A stretch of DNA of 64,000 bases from Streptomyces physcomitrii (GTDB lineage: Bacteria > Actinomycetota > Actinomycetes > Streptomycetales > Streptomycetaceae), in contig NZ_JAAWWP010000017.1 of the NCBI RefSeq assembly GCF_012273655.1, forward strand, positions 103,348 to 167,347, written 5' to 3'. Positions 23,695-32,507 of this stretch are shown here, in pieces. Positions within the stretch are counted from its first letter, which is position 1; each line of letters begins with the position of its first letter. The notes under the pieces are model-generated. The model worked only from the letters and a program-made list of their open reading frames with translations. It made no database searches and had not been told where the DNA came from. A program made the translations under genes and the position numbers.

Positions 23695-25746
23695 TCAGGG
23701 GAAGGGGTGCGGCACCATCCGGATCTCCGCCTCGGCCAGGTCCGTGGTCCGCAGCCCCGCCCGGCGGGCCGCGGTGCGCAGCCGGGGCAGGTACGGGGCG
23801 CGCTGCCGGGTCCAGCCGAAGTCGATCGGCAGCAGTCCCGGCACCACGGCGCAGACCGTGTGCAGGCCCATCCGCTGCTGCTCCGGGGTGGTCTGGTCGA
23901 CCATCAGCACATCGTGCCCGGCGGCCGTCAGCTCGGCGCTGAGGTGCCCGAGGTCGTCCCGGAGGTCGCCGGTGCGGGGGCGGCCGCGCTCCTGCCAGTC
24001 GCCGTAGAGCTCCGCCACGGAGTGCCTGCGGGCGCGCAGATACGGGGCGACGTGCTCGGTCATCCGCGGCAGCCCGTACAGCTGGGCGTGGTCCTTGAGG
24101 TGCTTGACGAGGCGGAAGTCCTCGGCCATGGCGTCGAGTTCGGCCCGCCGTCCGGCCACCTGGCCGGGCAGGTGCGGGATGTAGGTGAGCACCTCCGAGA
24201 GGGCGGCCTCTAGGGCGCCGACCGGGTCGAGGGCGGCGCCCGCGCCGAAGGAGTACGTACCGGGGCCGCCGTCCCTGCGGACCGCGAGGCCGGTGACGAC
24301 CGGGACGTCGAGGTCGATCCGGTTGTCGAAGGCGTGCACCTCGTAGCCCTGGAGGGCGGCCCGGTCGGTCATGGTGCGCACCGCGGGCGAGTCCACGGTG
24401 GCGAGGTCGATCTCCGGCAGGGTGAGCCCGCTGTACCAGGCGAGCAGGAAGGCGTCCCGCTCGATGAGTTCGAGCAGGGCACCGAGCATGGCCTCCTCGC
24501 GGCAGCTGCCGATGGCGCAGCCGTTGGAGCACTCGAAGACGAAGTTGTCGGCGGCGAGACCCGCGCTGTAGTGCACGAGCCGGGCGGGCACCAGGACCGG
24601 CCGGTCGTCGCGCAGCGAGTGCCCGTACACCCAGGGGATCGGGCGGGAGGGGTCGAAGGGCGAGACCAGCGGGTCGGTGCGGTAGGTCTCGGGGGCGTAG
24701 AAGCCGCAGGCGGCCGGGTCGAGGGCGCGGTCGCCGAGTTCCTCGTAGGAGGCGGTGAGCAGGGTGTTGCCGGTGCGGCGGTGGGTGCCCGCGTAGCGCT
24801 CCAGGCCTTCCAGGAAGGCCAGGTCGCGGCTGTGCGTGAAGCTGTTGGCCTGGCCGCTCCAGGTGACGTCGGTCAGTCCGGCGTAGCCGCGCATGAAGAC
24901 GCTGCCCGCGACGGGGGCGGTGGTGGGCGAGGTGACGTTGATCCAGGTGCCGCCGCCGAGCAGCCCGGTGACCGGGTTGGCGAGGGCGTCGGAGGGCAGC
25001 GGGAAGTCGGCCGCGCGGCGCAGCCGGGCCGCGTCCGGGGCGGGTTTGGGCCGGGGGGCCGGGGTGAAGCGGGCCGCCTCGGCGCTGTCGGTGCCGCGCG
25101 GTCCGCAGTGCGGGCACAGCGGGTCGGCGAGCAGCGGGTAGCTGCGGACCTGGAGGGTGGCGAGGTCGAGCCGGGTGACCTGGGGCAGCGCCCGGTCGGC
25201 CGCGGTCGGGCCGGGGGCGAGCGGGGTCCGGCCGCCGCCGGAGACGGCCTCGTACAGGGCGAGGGCGGTGTCGAGGAGGTAGCCGGGCAGCCGGGGCCAG
25301 TCGGGGGCGACGGTGGTGGCCTTGGTGGCGGGGCGGGAGCCGGTCTCCAGGGCGTCGCGTTCGCTGCGGGAGCGCAGCCGCTGCCAGCGCATGGCCAGGC
25401 ACTGCCCGCAGGCGGGCGCGGTGCCGTCGCCGCCCCAGGGCCCGATGAGCAGGGCGCCCGCGGTGAGGTGCACCCGGGCGCCGGGGCGGACGGCGGCGAA
25501 GGGGTCCGCCGCGCGGGGGCCGAGCGCGTCGTGCACGCCGACGGTGACCACGGTGGGCAGGCCCGCCGGCGCGCCCGGGAGCGAGGCGGCGAAGGCGTGC
25601 CACAGCTCCCGGCGGGCCGACTCCAGGGCGGTCGCGTCCGGGGCGCGGACGTCGCCGGGCGGGGCCGCGGGGGCGGCCGGGGCCCGGTCGGTGACGGTGG
25701 TGCCGGGGGCGGCGGTCGTGCTCGGGTGCCGGATGACCTCTGTCAT
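23695..25746 (-). CDS. second YcaO cyclodehydratase
   Basis: A 683-residue azoline-forming YcaO protein with the same layout as that at 34180-36225. The N-terminal ~230 residues carry two CxxC pairs (PACGQCLAM, PLCPHCGPR) that may bind zinc; then comes a complete YcaO domain with GLERYAGTHR, LIERDAFLLAWYSG and FGAGAALDPVGALEAALSE. It ends in VPHPFP, like the Pro-rich C-termini typical of active cyclodehydratases. YcaO enzymes phosphorylate the backbone amide so that Cys, Ser or Thr side chains cyclise to azolines. ATG 25746 overlaps the permease stop. A second full copy suggests divided labour, perhaps thiazoline versus oxazoline formation. Confidence 0.92.
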   Translation of the reverse strand: MTEVIRHPSTTAAPGTTVTDRAPAAPAAPPGDVRAPDATALESARRELWHAFAASLPGAPAGLPTVVTVGVHDALGPRAADPFAAVRPGARVHLTAGALLIGPWGGDGTAPACGQCLAMRWQRLRSRSERDALETGSRPATKATTVAPDWPRLPGYLLDTALALYEAVSGGGRTPLAPGPTAADRALPQVTRLDLATLQVRSYPLLADPLCPHCGPRGTDSAEAARFTPAPRPKPAPDAARLRRAADFPLPSDALANPVTGLLGGGTWINVTSPTTAPVAGSVFMRGYAGLTDVTWSGQANSFTHSRDLAFLEGLERYAGTHRRTGNTLLTASYEELGDRALDPAACGFYAPETYRTDPLVSPFDPSRPIPWVYGHSLRDDRPVLVPARLVHYSAGLAADNFVFECSNGCAIGSCREEAMLGALLELIERDAFLLAWYSGLTLPEIDLATVDSPAVRTMTDRAALQGYEVHAFDNRIDLDVPVVTGLAVRRDGGPGTYSFGAGAALDPVGALEAALSEVLTYIPHLPGQVAGRRAELDAMAEDFRLVKHLKDHAQLYGLPRMTEHVAPYLRARRHSVAELYGDWQERGRPRTGDLRDDLGHLSAELTAAGHDVLMVDQTTPEQQRMGLHTVCAVVPGLLPIDFGWTRQRAPYLPRLRTAARRAGLRTTDLAEAEIRMVPHPFP

Positions 25747-26498
25747 GTGCGGTTGCTCCATCTGAAGACCTTGAGCCCGATCACACCGAAGACCACGGCG
25801 AAGGCGGCCATCGCGGCGCAGTCGACGCCGATGTCGGCGAGTCCGCCGTCGCCGGTCAGGGTGGCGGAGGCGGCGTCGTTGAAGTAGTAGAGCGGCAGGA
25901 CCTTGGCGACCGTCTGGAGCCAGGACGGCATCATGTCGATCGGCAGGAAGGAGCCGGAGAGGAAGGCCATCGGCACCATCAGGCAGTTGGCCATGGCCGC
26001 GACCGACTCGGGAGAGTCGGCCCGGGAGCCGATGATCACGCCGATCGCGAGGAACGCGGTGATGCCGGCGAGCAGGACGGGCAGCGTCAGCGGCCACTGG
26101 GCGTCGAGGCTGAGGCCGAAGAGCGGCAGCAGCGACACCGCGACGAAGAAGACCGCCTGGACCAGACCGATGGCGAGCGCGAGCACATAGCGCGAGGCCA
26201 GGACCGAGGTGACCGGGGTCGGGGTGAGCCGGATGAGGCGCAGCAGGTCGTCGCGGCGCCACTGCATGAGCGTGAAGGCGATGGCGAAGACGGCCGCGTT
26301 GGCCACGCCCCAGGACATGACGCCGGGCGCGATGTAGGAGATGTACGGGCGGCCGGTCTCGCTGACGTCCTGGTCGCTGTAGATCAGGCCGAAGACGACG
26401 AGGAAGATCAGCGGGAAGGCGAAGGTGAAGAAGAGGGTCACCTTGTCGCGGACCGCGGCGCGGTATCCGGCGGCGGTCAGTGTCGTGTATGCGCTCAT
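25743..26498 (-). CDS. ABC-2 type permease
   Basis: A 251-residue integral membrane protein with six hydrophobic segments, of the drug/lantibiotic-exporter ABC-2 family (YRAAVRDKVTLFFTFAFPLI at the start, LSGSFLPIDMMPSWLQ before the last segments). With the ATPase encoded just upstream (4-bp overlap) it forms an exporter, probably for the mature RiPP or for immunity. Confidence 0.92.
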   Translation of the reverse strand: MSAYTTLTAAGYRAAVRDKVTLFFTFAFPLIFLVVFGLIYSDQDVSETGRPYISYIAPGVMSWGVANAAVFAIAFTLMQWRRDDLLRLIRLTPTPVTSVLASRYVLALAIGLVQAVFFVAVSLLPLFGLSLDAQWPLTLPVLLAGITAFLAIGVIIGSRADSPESVAAMANCLMVPMAFLSGSFLPIDMMPSWLQTVAKVLPLYYFNDAASATLTGDGGLADIGVDCAAMAAFAVVFGVIGLKVFRWSNRT

Positions 26499-27478
26499 GC
26501 CTTCTGCTCCGTCGGGTGGTGGTGCGCGCTCGTACCGTCGGGCGCGGGGGCGCCGGTGAGTTCGAGGTAGACGTCTTCGAGGGTGGCCGTGCGGGTCATC
26601 ACGCCGTCCAGGCCGGTGAGGGCGTCGAGTGCCTGGAGGACCTTTCCGGTGGCGGCGGTCTCCAGGACGAGGGATCCGCCCTGGACCGAGGCCCGGTCGA
26701 CGCCGGGTATCTCGGCGGCCTTCTGAGGACTGAGGCGCCCGGCGGGCAGCATCAGCCGGGAGGGGGCACCGGTGGCGCTGACCAGTTCGTGCGGCGAGTC
26801 CAGGGCGCGGACCCGGCCCGCCATCAGGATCGCGACCCGGTCGCACAGGGCCTCGGCCTCGTCGAGGTGGTGGGTGGTGTAGACGATGGTGCGGCCCTCG
26901 CCCTTGAGCGTGCGCAGCACCTCCCACAGGTCGCGGCGGGCCTGCGGGTCGAGGGCGGCGGTCGGCTCGTCGAGGAAGATGAGTTCGGGGCCGTGGACCA
27001 GCGCGGAGGCGATGGCGAGGCGCTGGCGCTGGCCGCCGGAGAGGTTCTCGACGAGGGTGTCGCGCTGCGGTCCGAGGCCCACGGTCTCCAGGCTCCGGTC
27101 GGCGGCCGCGGCACCGGCCCGGTACAGGGCGGCGACGGTGACCAGGTGTTCACGGGCGGTCTGCCGGACGAAGAAGGCCGAGGACTGCGTCTGCACGCCC
27201 ATCCGCGGCAGCAGTGCCGTGTTGCGGGGCCAGGGCGACTGGCCGAGCACGGTGACCTCGCCCGAGTCCGCCTCGCGCAGGCCCTCCATGATCTCGACGA
27301 GGGTGGTCTTGCCGGCACCGTTGGGGCCGAGGAGCCCGAAGAACTCCCCGTGCCGGACGTCCAGGGACACACCGTCGACGGCCCGGTGGGCCCCGTAGCT
27401 CTTGCGTACCTCGCGGACGTGGATCGCCGCGTCGCCCTCGGCCGGGGGTACGGGCTGGTGGTGGACGGCTGCTGTCAT
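26495..27478 (-). CDS. ABC exporter ATP-binding protein
   Basis: A 327-residue ATPase of the DrrA/CcmA-like exporter type. Walker A is GPNGAGKTT, the signature is NLSGGQRQRLAIASAL, Walker B is LIFLDEPTAALD, and the H-loop is YTTHHLDEAEALCD. About 90 C-terminal residues beyond the nucleotide domain resemble the DUF4162 region of drug exporters. It partners the overlapping downstream permease. The gene lies 58 bp after the M50 protease gene. Confidence 0.93.
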   Translation of the reverse strand: MTAAVHHQPVPPAEGDAAIHVREVRKSYGAHRAVDGVSLDVRHGEFFGLLGPNGAGKTTLVEIMEGLREADSGEVTVLGQSPWPRNTALLPRMGVQTQSSAFFVRQTAREHLVTVAALYRAGAAAADRSLETVGLGPQRDTLVENLSGGQRQRLAIASALVHGPELIFLDEPTAALDPQARRDLWEVLRTLKGEGRTIVYTTHHLDEAEALCDRVAILMAGRVRALDSPHELVSATGAPSRLMLPAGRLSPQKAAEIPGVDRASVQGGSLVLETAATGKVLQALDALTGLDGVMTRTATLEDVYLELTGAPAPDGTSAHHHPTEQKA

Positions 27479-27536
27479 GGTGGGCGTGCCCCTCGGTGTG
27501 GTTCGGGTGGTGGCGGGTGTCGGGGTCGGGGGTCGG

Positions 27537-28652
27537 TCAGCGGGTGGCGGCGAAGGACCAGACGGCGAGGACCGCCGTGGCGAGCAGGCAGCCGACGAGG
27601 ACCGCGGAACCGGCGCCGTAGACGGTGTACACCGTGCGGGCGCGGGGCGGATAGGCCTCGGCCCGGGTACGGTCGCGCAGCCACAGCCGCATGTACTCGC
27701 TGCTGCCCGGGGCGAGCCGGGTGACCCGCAGGGCGTGCCCGAGCATCGTGTATCCGTCCAGCGGCGGCAGCGGCACCAGGTTGACCAGCGCCTGCAGACT
27801 GCCGGCGAGCAGCACCACGGACAGCACCCTGCGGGTCGGGTCGCCCTCGTCGAGCAGCGTCCACCAGAGCCAGAACGGCAGCAGGAACAGCAGGTTGGCG
27901 AAGGCGCCCGCCGCCGCGACGGCGAGCTGGTCCCTGCGCCGCCGCAGATAGCGGTAGTTGTCGACGGTGCAGTACATGATGGCCACCGGCAGCCGCCAGC
28001 GCAGTCCGATCTCGCTGACGGTGCCCCCGACATGGCGGGCCGCGACCCCGTGGGCGAGTTCGTGCAGGGCGGTGCTCAGCCACATCAGGGCGGCGACGGC
28101 GGACAGCGCGACCGGCCGGTGCAGCAGCCACCAGGTGTCGTCGGCGAGCACCGGCACCTCGGTGGCGAGCAGGACCTCCATGCAGAGGCACAGCAGCAGG
28201 AGCGGCAGCAGGACAAAACGGCTGAGCAGGGGGCGCAGCCCGCGGTGCAGCCGGGCCGTGGTGGCGTCCGCGTCGGCGACCATGCGCAGGGTGCCCTTGA
28301 GGAGCGTGCCGCTGAACGGCTTCGCGGACCGCTGGGGCGCGGCCTCCGGTGGGGCGCCCGCGAGGAGGCGGCGGCTGCCGAGGAGGGCAAGCAGCTGCTG
28401 CCAGTTGGCCTCGCCGAGCCGTCGGCCGAAGGCCGTGCCGTACTCGGTGCCGATCTCCTCCAGGGTGCGGCGGCCGTCGAGGCGGGACAGGAGGAAGAAC
28501 TCCTTCGGTCCGACCTCGAAGGCCGAGCCGCTCACCGGGTCCTTGACCAGGTGGACGGTGGCCGCCCCGTTGAGCAGGGGCGGCGAGAGCAGGATCCCGT
28601 CCCTGAGCGCGGGCTTGAGGGCGGTGAGTGCTCCCCGTTCGACGGGCGTCAC
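27537..28652 (-). CDS. M50-type membrane zinc metalloprotease with N-terminal PqqD-like domain
   Basis: A 371-residue membrane protein. Residues 1-100 (LNGAATVHLVKDPVSG, FFLLSRLDGRRTLEEI) resemble PqqD/RRE winged-helix modules that bind RiPP leaders. The rest has several membrane segments, the zinc site H197-ELA-H201 (STALHELAHGVAARH) and NLVPLPPLDGY, whose Asp is the third ligand of site-2-type proteases. It is therefore a good candidate for leader recognition and removal at the membrane, coupled to the exporter encoded next. The GTG start overlaps the preceding stop (GTGA). Confidence 0.82.
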   Translation of the reverse strand: MTPVERGALTALKPALRDGILLSPPLLNGAATVHLVKDPVSGSAFEVGPKEFFLLSRLDGRRTLEEIGTEYGTAFGRRLGEANWQQLLALLGSRRLLAGAPPEAAPQRSAKPFSGTLLKGTLRMVADADATTARLHRGLRPLLSRFVLLPLLLLCLCMEVLLATEVPVLADDTWWLLHRPVALSAVAALMWLSTALHELAHGVAARHVGGTVSEIGLRWRLPVAIMYCTVDNYRYLRRRRDQLAVAAAGAFANLLFLLPFWLWWTLLDEGDPTRRVLSVVLLAGSLQALVNLVPLPPLDGYTMLGHALRVTRLAPGSSEYMRLWLRDRTRAEAYPPRARTVYTVYGAGSAVLVGCLLATAVLAVWSFAATR

Positions 28653-29722
28653 GGTGCCACCGCCGTGGCCGAGGGCTCCTGCTCCCGCAGGACCCGGCCG
28701 AGGAGCTGGGACAGGTAGGCCTCGTCGCGGACGGTCACATGCAGCCGGTTGTTGGTCATGTGCATGTACGGGAAGAGCAGCAGCGGGAGCGCGGCGGCGG
28801 GGTCCTCGAAGACCTGGTCCTGCGGGGTGTTCGGGAAGCGGAAGACCAGCTTCTTCTGCCGCGCCAGCTCCGCGGCCCGGGTGCGCAGTTCGATGCAGTG
28901 CTCGGCCCAGCCGCGCAGGAAGGCGGGGAGCTTGCCGAGTTCGCCGGAGGCCATGGTCTCGCGCACGGCGGCGAAGCGCTTGGCGACGCCGGGCGCGGCG
29001 GCGGCGTACTGGCGGTCGTACTCCTCGGAGCCGATGAAGTTGGTGCCGGGGAAGGCCCGGTTCCAGAACTCGTAGTAGCGGTCGAAGAAGTCGGCCAGGC
29101 TCTCGCGGTCGGGCAGGAAGGCGGCGGCCATCACCATCATGAGCTGGGCGGAGGAGCCGAGCAGGACGGTGCGCAGGTGCAGGTTCATGGAGCGCAGCCC
29201 CTCCATGACGAGGTCGCTGGAGTGCGCGAAGTGCCACTCGGCGAGCTCGATCCCGGCGGGGCCGCCGTACTTGCCGTACTCCGGCTCGTACGCCTCCCAG
29301 GTGTAGGAGTTGTTGGGGCGCAGGTTCATCCGGCCGTCGGGGCCCATGAAGGCGCTGCGGTCGCCCTCGGGGAACTCGATCTCGAAGAGGGCGTTGTAGA
29401 ACTCGTTCAGGAAGCCGGAGTCGACCTGGTAGAGGGCGGGCCGGGTCCGCAGGAAGGCGCTCACGGCCTCCTCGGCGCGGCGGCGCACCTCCTCGGTGAG
29501 CGCGGGCCGCGCGGGGCGCAGCCGCAGCCGTACGTGCGGGCCCTCCAGCCAGTAGTTGATGAAGAAGTGCCCGTCGATCAGGCCCTCCTCGGTGAGGGCG
29601 GTGATCAGCGGCCGGACGCAGGTCACCAGGAGGGGCTGCGGGTTGGCGGCGTAGAAGATGTGCATCGCCTGCCAGGGGCCCGGTTCGACGCCCTCGGCGG
29701 CAAGGGGGGTGGGCTCAGGCAT
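28649..29722 (-). CDS. split LanB elimination protein (SpaB C-terminal / thiopeptide-type)
   Basis: A 357-residue protein of the SpaB_C, thiopeptide-type bacteriocin biosynthesis family, e.g. WQAMHIFYAANPQPLLVTCV, HFFINYWLEGPHVRLRLR and SDLVMEGLRSMNLHLRTVL. In split dehydratases this domain removes glutamate from glutamylated Ser/Thr to give dehydroalanine or dehydrobutyrine. The same fold also serves as the [4+2] pyridine synthase of thiopeptides. Only one copy is present here, directly coupled to the glutamylation gene (8-bp overlap), so the elimination role is preferred. Confidence 0.88.
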   Translation of the reverse strand: MPEPTPLAAEGVEPGPWQAMHIFYAANPQPLLVTCVRPLITALTEEGLIDGHFFINYWLEGPHVRLRLRPARPALTEEVRRRAEEAVSAFLRTRPALYQVDSGFLNEFYNALFEIEFPEGDRSAFMGPDGRMNLRPNNSYTWEAYEPEYGKYGGPAGIELAEWHFAHSSDLVMEGLRSMNLHLRTVLLGSSAQLMMVMAAAFLPDRESLADFFDRYYEFWNRAFPGTNFIGSEEYDRQYAAAAPGVAKRFAAVRETMASGELGKLPAFLRGWAEHCIELRTRAAELARQKKLVFRFPNTPQDQVFEDPAAALPLLLFPYMHMTNNRLHVTVRDEAYLSQLLGRVLREQEPSATAVAP

Positions 29723-32495
29723 GGGGGTCGCCCTTCGGGTGTCGGCGGGTGGTGAAGGTTTCCACGGCGAGTTCGGCGACGTGGGTGCCCGCGGCGGAGC
29801 GCACGTGCAGTCCGCCGCGGCCGGGCAGCATCTCGCGGAAGACGACCCGGTGCTCCGGCTCGCGCAGCAGCGTCTCGAAGGCGCTGAGCGACAAGGGGCT
29901 GGCGAAGTCCACGTACTGCGGTTTGACTCCGAGCGGTCCCGGTCCCGCCGAGACGGTGGCGAAGACCTCGTCGGGCAGTCCGTGGGCGTGCCGCCAGCGC
30001 TGCCAGTCGAGGAAGTGGTCCGCCTCGCCGGTGCCGGCGGCCGGGGCGGGGAGCCGCCCGGCCGTGGTGGTCCAGCTCCGGCGGCTGAGCACGATGTCCT
30101 CGTGCACGACCCGGGGCCGGGTGGTGACGCCGTCCCGCTCGGCGCCCTCGGGGACCCCGGCCCACACGTCGAGCGGGGACATCGAGGACGGGGAGAGCAG
30201 CAGCAGGGTGCGCGAGATGGCGGGCAGCGCGAGCGGGACGAGGTAGCCGAGGTAGACGGGGACCACCTCGGTGCCGAGCCGCTTGGAGCGCAGCAGGACG
30301 CGGTCCTCGCCGGGGTCGTGCACGGCGTAGAGGTCGTCCAGGTGGAGCTGGCGGTCCTCGGGGACGCTGGCGGTCTCGCCGGGGCAGACGATCTGGTAGT
30401 CCGTCAGGCGGCCGTGCAGATTGAGGTTGGTGGTGACGGGGCCGCCCGTGACCTCGGCCAGGACGGCTCCGGGCGGGGTGACGCGGCCCGCGGTCGCCCG
30501 CAGTTCGTCGGAGAAGGCGGTGCCCTCGCCGTCGAAGGCCTGGGTGAAGCGGCTGAAGGGGAAGGAGAGGCCGCCGTAGGAGCGGTTGAGCACCGTCAGC
30601 TCGGCGCCGGTCTCCGGGTCCCGGACGAGTTGGAGGTGGTGGCACCGGGGGGCGAAGCCCGAGGTGAGGGGGGTGATCTCGGCGGCGACCCCGGCGAGGT
30701 CGGCGGAGTCCAGGCGGAGTTCGCCCCGCCGCGGATCGTGGCCGGACCAGGCGGCGCGCATCCGGTCGATGAAGGCCCGGCGGGCGCTGTCGACGGCCTT
30801 GATGCCGGGCAGGCCGAGCCAGTTCTCCTCCGGTACGTACTCGCCGTCGGGGCCGATCGCGCTGCGCCCGGAGGTGAAGGACAGGTACTGGTCGAAGAAG
30901 TCCTCGTGGAAGTCGTGCACCAGGCCGAGCAGGTCCTCGCAGCGGCCGCCGGAACCGTAGCGCGCGGTGAAGAAGCCCTCGAAGGTGATGCGCTGGGGCA
31001 GGGTCACGTCGAAGGCGGGCAGGACGCCCTCGACCCGCCGCAGGCTGCCGCCGTCCCCGTGCGCCCAGGCGGGCGGCGGGCAGGGCAGGTCGGCGCCCGC
31101 GGTGACATCCTCGTAGAGCAGGGTCTGCGGGAGCGGGGTGTCCTCGGCGGCGCCGAGTTCCCGCTGGACGCGGCCGAGGGCGGCGCGCAGTGTCCGCAGC
31201 AGGGCCGCCCGCTCGGTGTGGTCGGCCTTCGGGTAGCGGGCCATCGCCTCGGCGGGCTCGTCGAGCAGCCCGGCGAGGCGCAGGGACCAGTCGGTGCCGA
31301 GGCCGGTGAGCGCCTCCTGGAAGGTGCGCAGCGGTTCGCCGCTGTGCACATCGGTGTCGAGCAGCGGCACCCGCACCATGCCGAGCTGGAGCAGGGCCGC
31401 GACATAGGCCTCGCAGCCCTCGGCGTCGGCGCCGTGCTCCTCGGCGAGCCAGTCGGCGAGTTCGTGGTGGCGTACCTCGGTGCGCTCGCCGAAGAGGCCG
31501 AGCAGCCGGTCGAGGGTGCCGCTGCGGCGCAGGAAGAAGAGCCGGTCCTTGACGGCGTCGAAGGTCATCGCGGCCGAGTCGTCCCCCGCGGTGACCCAGC
31601 GCCGCACGTAGCGGACCCGGTCGTCGTCGCGGCCCCAGCCGGAGGCGAGCCGCAGCGGCAGGTCGCGCCGGTACTCGGGCCGGGCGAGCAGGAGTTCGGC
31701 GAGCCGGGCCAGGACCACGACGTTGAGGCGGACGTGGCTGGTCCACTCCTCCTCGATGCGCATCTCGGCCGTGCCCGCGCCGTCCGGCGCCGCCGGTTCC
31801 TCGGCGAAGAGGCCGGTGGCGACCCCGGTGAGCGTGCTGAAGGGGCTGGTCTTCAGGGCGGTGCGGTACAGGTACTGGAGCACCGAGCGCTCCATCTTGC
31901 GCATCCGCCCGTTGGGCGCCCGCTCCCCGGCCCGCAGATAGCCGTCGAGCTGCCCCTCCAGTACGGGCGAGGCGAGCAGCAGGCCGCGCCGCAGCCGGGG
32001 GTCGGTGAGCAGCTCGCGCAGGACGGCCCGGGCGGCGGCGAGTTCGGTGCCGAGCAGGGGGGCGCCCTCGGCGTGCAGGCGGTCCAGCTTCCGGCGTCCC
32101 TCGATCCAGGCGCGGACGGGCGCGGTGGCGGCGGGGTGCACGACAGAGAGGAGGTGGACGGCGCGGGCCGGGTCGGCGGGCAGCCGGTTGTTGTGGATCC
32201 GGCGGCGCAGCGCGAGCAGTTCACGGCGCTGGGCGGCGCCCTCCTCCGAGTCGGTGTCGGTCGCGCCGACCGCTTGGTGCAGCAGGTCGCTCAGCGGCTC
32301 GGCACCGGCGGCGAGGGCTTCCTCGGCGGCGAGGACATCCTCGGCCCAGCGGTGGGCGTCCGCGCAGCGCAGGCCGTCGGCGGCGGCCGCCGGGAGTCCG
32401 GCGACGCGCAGCATGAAGCGGCGGCCCAGGTGCCAGTCGGCGTCGCCGGGCGCGCTCTCGGCGGGCCGGGGCGTCGCGGAGGTCGGGGAACTCAT
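29715..32495 (-). CDS. lantibiotic dehydratase, N-terminal glutamylation protein
   Basis: A 926-residue Lant_dehydr_N protein. It transfers glutamate from glutamyl-tRNA to Ser/Thr hydroxyls of the precursor, the first half of dehydration. The family hallmark LKTSPFSTLTGVATG is at about residues 214-228. HVRLNVVVLARLAELLL and, near the C-terminus, TTNLNLHGRLTDYQIV are also characteristic. It is a stand-alone protein, as in thiopeptide and goadsporin clusters, not a fused LanB. ATG 32495 is 12 bp after the dehydrogenase stop. Confidence 0.92.
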   Translation of the reverse strand: MSSPTSATPRPAESAPGDADWHLGRRFMLRVAGLPAAAADGLRCADAHRWAEDVLAAEEALAAGAEPLSDLLHQAVGATDTDSEEGAAQRRELLALRRRIHNNRLPADPARAVHLLSVVHPAATAPVRAWIEGRRKLDRLHAEGAPLLGTELAAARAVLRELLTDPRLRRGLLLASPVLEGQLDGYLRAGERAPNGRMRKMERSVLQYLYRTALKTSPFSTLTGVATGLFAEEPAAPDGAGTAEMRIEEEWTSHVRLNVVVLARLAELLLARPEYRRDLPLRLASGWGRDDDRVRYVRRWVTAGDDSAAMTFDAVKDRLFFLRRSGTLDRLLGLFGERTEVRHHELADWLAEEHGADAEGCEAYVAALLQLGMVRVPLLDTDVHSGEPLRTFQEALTGLGTDWSLRLAGLLDEPAEAMARYPKADHTERAALLRTLRAALGRVQRELGAAEDTPLPQTLLYEDVTAGADLPCPPPAWAHGDGGSLRRVEGVLPAFDVTLPQRITFEGFFTARYGSGGRCEDLLGLVHDFHEDFFDQYLSFTSGRSAIGPDGEYVPEENWLGLPGIKAVDSARRAFIDRMRAAWSGHDPRRGELRLDSADLAGVAAEITPLTSGFAPRCHHLQLVRDPETGAELTVLNRSYGGLSFPFSRFTQAFDGEGTAFSDELRATAGRVTPPGAVLAEVTGGPVTTNLNLHGRLTDYQIVCPGETASVPEDRQLHLDDLYAVHDPGEDRVLLRSKRLGTEVVPVYLGYLVPLALPAISRTLLLLSPSSMSPLDVWAGVPEGAERDGVTTRPRVVHEDIVLSRRSWTTTAGRLPAPAAGTGEADHFLDWQRWRHAHGLPDEVFATVSAGPGPLGVKPQYVDFASPLSLSAFETLLREPEHRVVFREMLPGRGGLHVRSAAGTHVAELAVETFTTRRHPKGDPHA

Positions 32496-32507
32496 CTTTC
32501 GTTCCTC

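Noticed and set aside
28649..29722. Pyridine [4+2] synthase of a classical thiopeptide.
   Set aside because: It is the only SpaB_C protein and is coupled to the glutamylation gene, so the elimination function needed for dehydration takes precedence. Kept as a finding because it is not settled.
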